Source: Cladosporium sp. IMV 00045 (taxonomy: Eukaryota > Ascomycota > Dothideomycetes > Cladosporiales > Cladosporiaceae). From it: a DNA stretch of 55,965 bases. The stretch spans positions 1 to 55,965 of the forward strand of contig MSJI02000669.1 in NCBI GenBank assembly GCA_001931905.2, read 5' to 3'. Below are positions 52,870-55,965 of this stretch, one piece after another; the stretch's first letter is position 1; each line of letters begins with the position of its first letter. The notes beneath the pieces are model-generated. The model was not told where the DNA came from. It was given only the letters and a program-made list of their open reading frames with translations, and did not search any database. The translations under genes and the position numbers were made by a program.

Positions 52870-54330
52870 TTAAGCCAGGCCGAAGGGAGCCTTCATGCGC
52901 CTCCAGATCTCAGCGCCCATGGCCTTGCGGGTGTCGGAGGTTCTGGAAGCGGCGTCCTTGTTCTCGGCCGCGCGGCGGAGAAGGTAGTTCAGGCACTCGG
53001 TCATGCTGCCCCAGGCGATGCACTTGACGACCTGTTCCTTGACCTTGGTCTCGTCACCGCCGTTGCGCCTGGTGGCCGCGAGCAGAGAGCAGGAGACTTC
53101 GTCGGCCATGCCTTGAAGCTGCGCGTAGACGAGCGGGGTGAGGGTCTCACCACGGTCAAGCTGCTCCTGGCGGAGACGCTGGGCGAGGTCGACAGTGTTG
53201 GCGTTGTGAGAGGCGATGACGACCCTGCTGTCGGGCCAGGACCTGGATGAGGCGTCGGAAGAGGTGGGCTCAACAACGGAGTTGTACTGGCGGTGGATCA
53301 GAGCAGACATCATACCGTCGTAAGAAGCGTGGGTGTCTTCGATGGTGTCGTGGATCAGGGAACGCTCTTCAGAGAACAGGTAAGCACCGCGGACAAGCTT
53401 AGCACCGAGAGTGAAGCCTTCCTCTCTGGCGATATCGATGTGGCGGGACAGAGTAGCGGGTGCGGACTTGAGGTAGCATTGGTAGGTGTTGTAGAGAACG
53501 GTCTGGCCATCACGGTTGAAAATGCGCTGAAGGTTCAGAGTCCAGGCGTGGTATCCGGGAAGGTTCCAGTTCTCCTCGGCGGAGGGCAGGAGGCAGACGT
53601 TCTTCTCAGCAGCGGCCTTGCAGACGTGCTTCATGGCCTTGTCCATAGCCTCGCTCGGGTCCTTCTGCGCGGCGCACAGGCGGAGGGCTGCAGGGCCCAT
53701 GCCACTCCACTTCAGACCGATGAAGTCGCCAGCCTGTGCGATACCAACAGAGGCCATCATACCCTTCTGCCAGTTCTCCACGTCCTCCGCCTCGTTGCTC
53801 TCGGCATCCTTGAGGACCTCAAGAGCGTACTCCAAGATCACACCTCCATATCCCTGCTCGCGAAGCTGCCTGGAAGTCGCGCTGACCTGCGCGGGAGTGG
53901 AGCCAGCGCAGAACTGCTTGTAGAAGGTCTGGTAAAGCAGGGCTCTCGCCAGAGGGTTCTTCTCGAGGCTGAAGAGGAAGTTCTTGCTCTCCAACATGCG
54001 GCGGAGAACAGCGGAAGAAGCATCCAAAAGGCGAGGTGAAGAAGAGACGGCGGTGATCATGTATGAGCGCAAGATCTGGGTGAGAGGGAGGAAAGCGAGA
54101 GTCGAAGCCTCAGCCTTGGATGATCCAGGGTTGGCAGAAGCAGTAGCGGCGGGGGATTTGAAGTTGGGGTAAGCGGCGGACTGGTCGTTGTGAGGTGATG
54201 AATGCATTCCCCGGCGGTGGGAGGTGTTGGTGTGTGCATGTCTGGCCGAGACGTAGCAGAAAGAGCCCGTCTGCTTGGGGAAAGACGAGATGGCGCTCTC
54301 GAGCGTCTGGACACGCATGGCGGTGTTCAT
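52870..54330 (-). CDS. put1: Proline dehydrogenase, mitochondrial
   Basis: 486 residues from ATG 54330-54328 (MNTAMRVQT), with no intron needed. The N-terminus is Arg/Ser/His-rich (SARHAHTNTSHRRGMHSS), suiting mitochondrial import. The PRODH barrel shows GGVILEYALEVL, FIGLKWSGMGPAAL, GYHAWTLNLQRIFNRDGQTVLYNTYQCYLK, LGAKLVRGAYLFSEE, ASHNANTVDLA, YAQLQGMADEVSC and GSMTECLNYLLRRAAENKDA. The enzyme oxidises proline to pyrroline-5-carboxylate with FAD at the inner membrane, the first step of proline catabolism. Upstream, 54570-54480 encodes in another frame a sequence that looks like a mitochondrial presequence (LRLATAALQRPFATSRAV) just before GTAAGA, but has no ATG and no clean splice into this frame. 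Confidence 0.92.
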   Translation of the reverse strand: MNTAMRVQTLESAISSFPKQTGSFCYVSARHAHTNTSHRRGMHSSPHNDQSAAYPNFKSPAATASANPGSSKAEASTLAFLPLTQILRSYMITAVSSSPRLLDASSAVLRRMLESKNFLFSLEKNPLARALLYQTFYKQFCAGSTPAQVSATSRQLREQGYGGVILEYALEVLKDAESNEAEDVENWQKGMMASVGIAQAGDFIGLKWSGMGPAALRLCAAQKDPSEAMDKAMKHVCKAAAEKNVCLLPSAEENWNLPGYHAWTLNLQRIFNRDGQTVLYNTYQCYLKSAPATLSRHIDIAREEGFTLGAKLVRGAYLFSEERSLIHDTIEDTHASYDGMMSALIHRQYNSVVEPTSSDASSRSWPDSRVVIASHNANTVDLAQRLRQEQLDRGETLTPLVYAQLQGMADEVSCSLLAATRRNGGDETKVKEQVVKCIAWGSMTECLNYLLRRAAENKDAASRTSDTRKAMGAEIWRRMKAPFGLA

Positions 54331-55965
54331 CCTGAAGACGGAGATGTCCCCCAAGAACGATAATATCCAAGAAGAAGTCCGAGGCTCCAAGTGGCAAAGA
54401 TATGGGGTGATAGGAATGCTTTGAAGAAGGAGAGAAGGGCAGGACTGTGAGGGAGACAAAGGGGAGCGCTCTTACCAGCAGGACAGTAGAAATATATGGG
54501 CGCCATACTGCTCGGCTTGTAGCAAATGGCCTTTGCAAGGCCGCCGTTGCTAATCGCAGCAATCGGCGCCATCGATGTTGACCATTCGACTCTTTGGCGC
54601 GGCTACTGTCGGCTTCTTGGCAGACAAGTCAGATAACGGTCACGTGCTCAGGGCTTGCTCTTTGGCTTCGCTGGTCTCCGCAATCGCTGGCTGTCGCTGG
54701 GCTGTTCTCTTCCGGAACCGGCTCGGTGCGGGGAATCTTCGGCTTCCGCTCCAGCCCAGTCTCGACCTCACGTCCTCCGTTGGTAGCAGAGCAATGTCTG
54801 TTATTCTGGCACAAAGGTGCAAATTTTTGCTTGTACATGTGGTTATTCTTCTGAGCGCTTTTGAAGTATTATGATGAACGAAAGGTTACATTTTTGGAAG
54901 CTGTCCACCCTACAGGGCCGCGCAGGGATACAGATCAGCTACCAGTGCTACGTCGGGCAGAGATGGCAAGGTATGTGGCAAGTTTGACAAACTGCCACCA
55001 TCAAAAGACTTGCCCAACATCATGGCACGAGCGAGAATGGCGAACGAGAGTTGAGTGTGCATCAGGATATCCATTGTGACTACATATGAAATGTCGGCAC
55101 CAGTTTTTTGAGCGCACCCACGCAAGGCAAGAGTGGCCCATCCTTTGGAGAATGCCCTTTTGATCTCGGCTGAGCGTTGAAGAACGTTCTCACTCCCACT
55201 GATCAAGGAGGTCGAACGCCGCAAGCCTTCCAATGTTCCGAAGCAAGCAACGCACACCTGCATCATGTCGCCGCGGCGCAGCAAACATCAAACCCAATGT
55301 CCCTGAGAAGATCTTCGAACTGCTCTTACTCGACCCAAAAGGCACAACAGCATCTCCAAGGCGTTCCGGAAGCAGCAATACTCGGCAGGAGGTACGAAGG
55401 AGTATGAGACGTGTCGAAAAGGAATCAGCGTGTATCAGAAATGCCTTGGATTGAGGATCGCTTCAGGAAAGCCTTCAGCGTTGCAGGCAGATGTCGAGAA
55501 TCGAATGAGGAGAGAGGAAACTGCGAATCATGTCAGCGAGGTCACCGGAAGGAAGATGCAAGAACATGAAGACGCAAGAACATGAAGATGTAAAAGCATG
55601 CAGCCAAACTGCGAAATGTCTGCGCTGTTTGTCACCCCAAGCTCGAGGATCGAATGGAAGCGATCTAGCTTGGAGCGATTTTGCCAGGCAGCGCGGAGGT
55701 TGATCTTGGGCCTTAGTTGGTCAAGCGCATCCATGGTGACGGTATGGCTGAGTAGAAAGGCCCGCGTGAAAGCAAGTGTGGTTGCGGCGAGGACGTGTGG
55801 TCGTTCTGGGCTGACTCACCTTGTCAGCAGCAAGAGGAAAAAGAGTAGGAGTAGGAGGAGGAGGAGGAGGAGGAGGAGGAGGAGGAGGAGGAGGAGGAGG
55901 AGGTTCAGTGTCACTTGCAGTACGATCCTTCGCAATGGATACTGGCAAGCAGGACAGAGGTTGGA
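54331..55965. other. Right end of window, no resolved gene
   Basis: About 1.6 kb. Small frames on both strands are unconvincing. On the minus strand a poly-Pro frame (GGA repeat) runs into GCTGACAAG followed by GTGAGT near 55,823, so an exon of a gene starting beyond the window may end here. Confidence 0.3.
55850..55905. repeat. (GGA)n microsatellite
   Basis: A long uninterrupted run of GGA triplets. On the minus strand it encodes poly-proline. Confidence 0.9.

Overview
The window is nuclear DNA of a filamentous ascomycete (Pezizomycotina). Most coding genes carry short introns of 50-75 bp with GTAAGT/GTATGT-type donors and CTRAC/CTAAT branch points, genes lie close together on both strands, and the proteins are typical of that group. 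The C-terminal mannitol dehydrogenase fragment at the left edge looks closest to Cladosporium-type enzymes, so I infer a Dothideomycete, perhaps Capnodiales. That placement is an inference from memory, not a search.

Layout. 1-14.5 kb: end of an SDR mannitol dehydrogenase; an XLF/Nej1 end-joining factor, head to head with the splicing factor cactin; a long intergenic stretch leading to a forkhead transcription factor; a CPD photolyase; a membrane-anchored glutamate carboxypeptidase II-like peptidase; a small probable mitochondrial protein. 16.2-19.9 kb: no credible protein gene, but a run of small exons and 170-270 bp introns in which introns carry box C/D snoRNA signatures (C box ATGATGA, D box CTGA). 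I read this as a non-coding snoRNA host gene. 20-27 kb: minisatellite-like repeats, the polarisome scaffold SPA2, and a GIG1/DUF3605 gene. 29-36 kb: HMG-CoA reductase and an NCS1 purine-cytosine permease.

36-39.5 kb is rearranged: diverged gene fragments in inverted and direct orientation, then a chain of polyQ microexons separated by duplicated introns, leading into an unknown ORF with an apparent frameshift. 40-43.4 kb: a divergent chromatin pair, an ING/Yng2-type PHD protein and a Hos2-type histone deacetylase. 44.3-47.7 kb: two secreted hydrolases (M28 aminopeptidase, type-B carboxylesterase) in convergent orientation. 48-52.8 kb: gene-poor DNA with a roughly 60-bp minisatellite whose units hold GACAGC/GCTGTC inverted repeats. 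52.9-54.3 kb: mitochondrial proline dehydrogenase; the last 1.6 kb has no resolved gene.

The most interesting part is the snoRNA array. Three consecutive modules (18.1-19.0 kb) share a 10-12 nt guide complementary to the conserved U6 snRNA core, two of them closed by long terminal stems, and another module carries a 13-nt perfect antisense to a conserved LSU rRNA site. The modules appear to have arisen by tandem duplication of exon plus intron.
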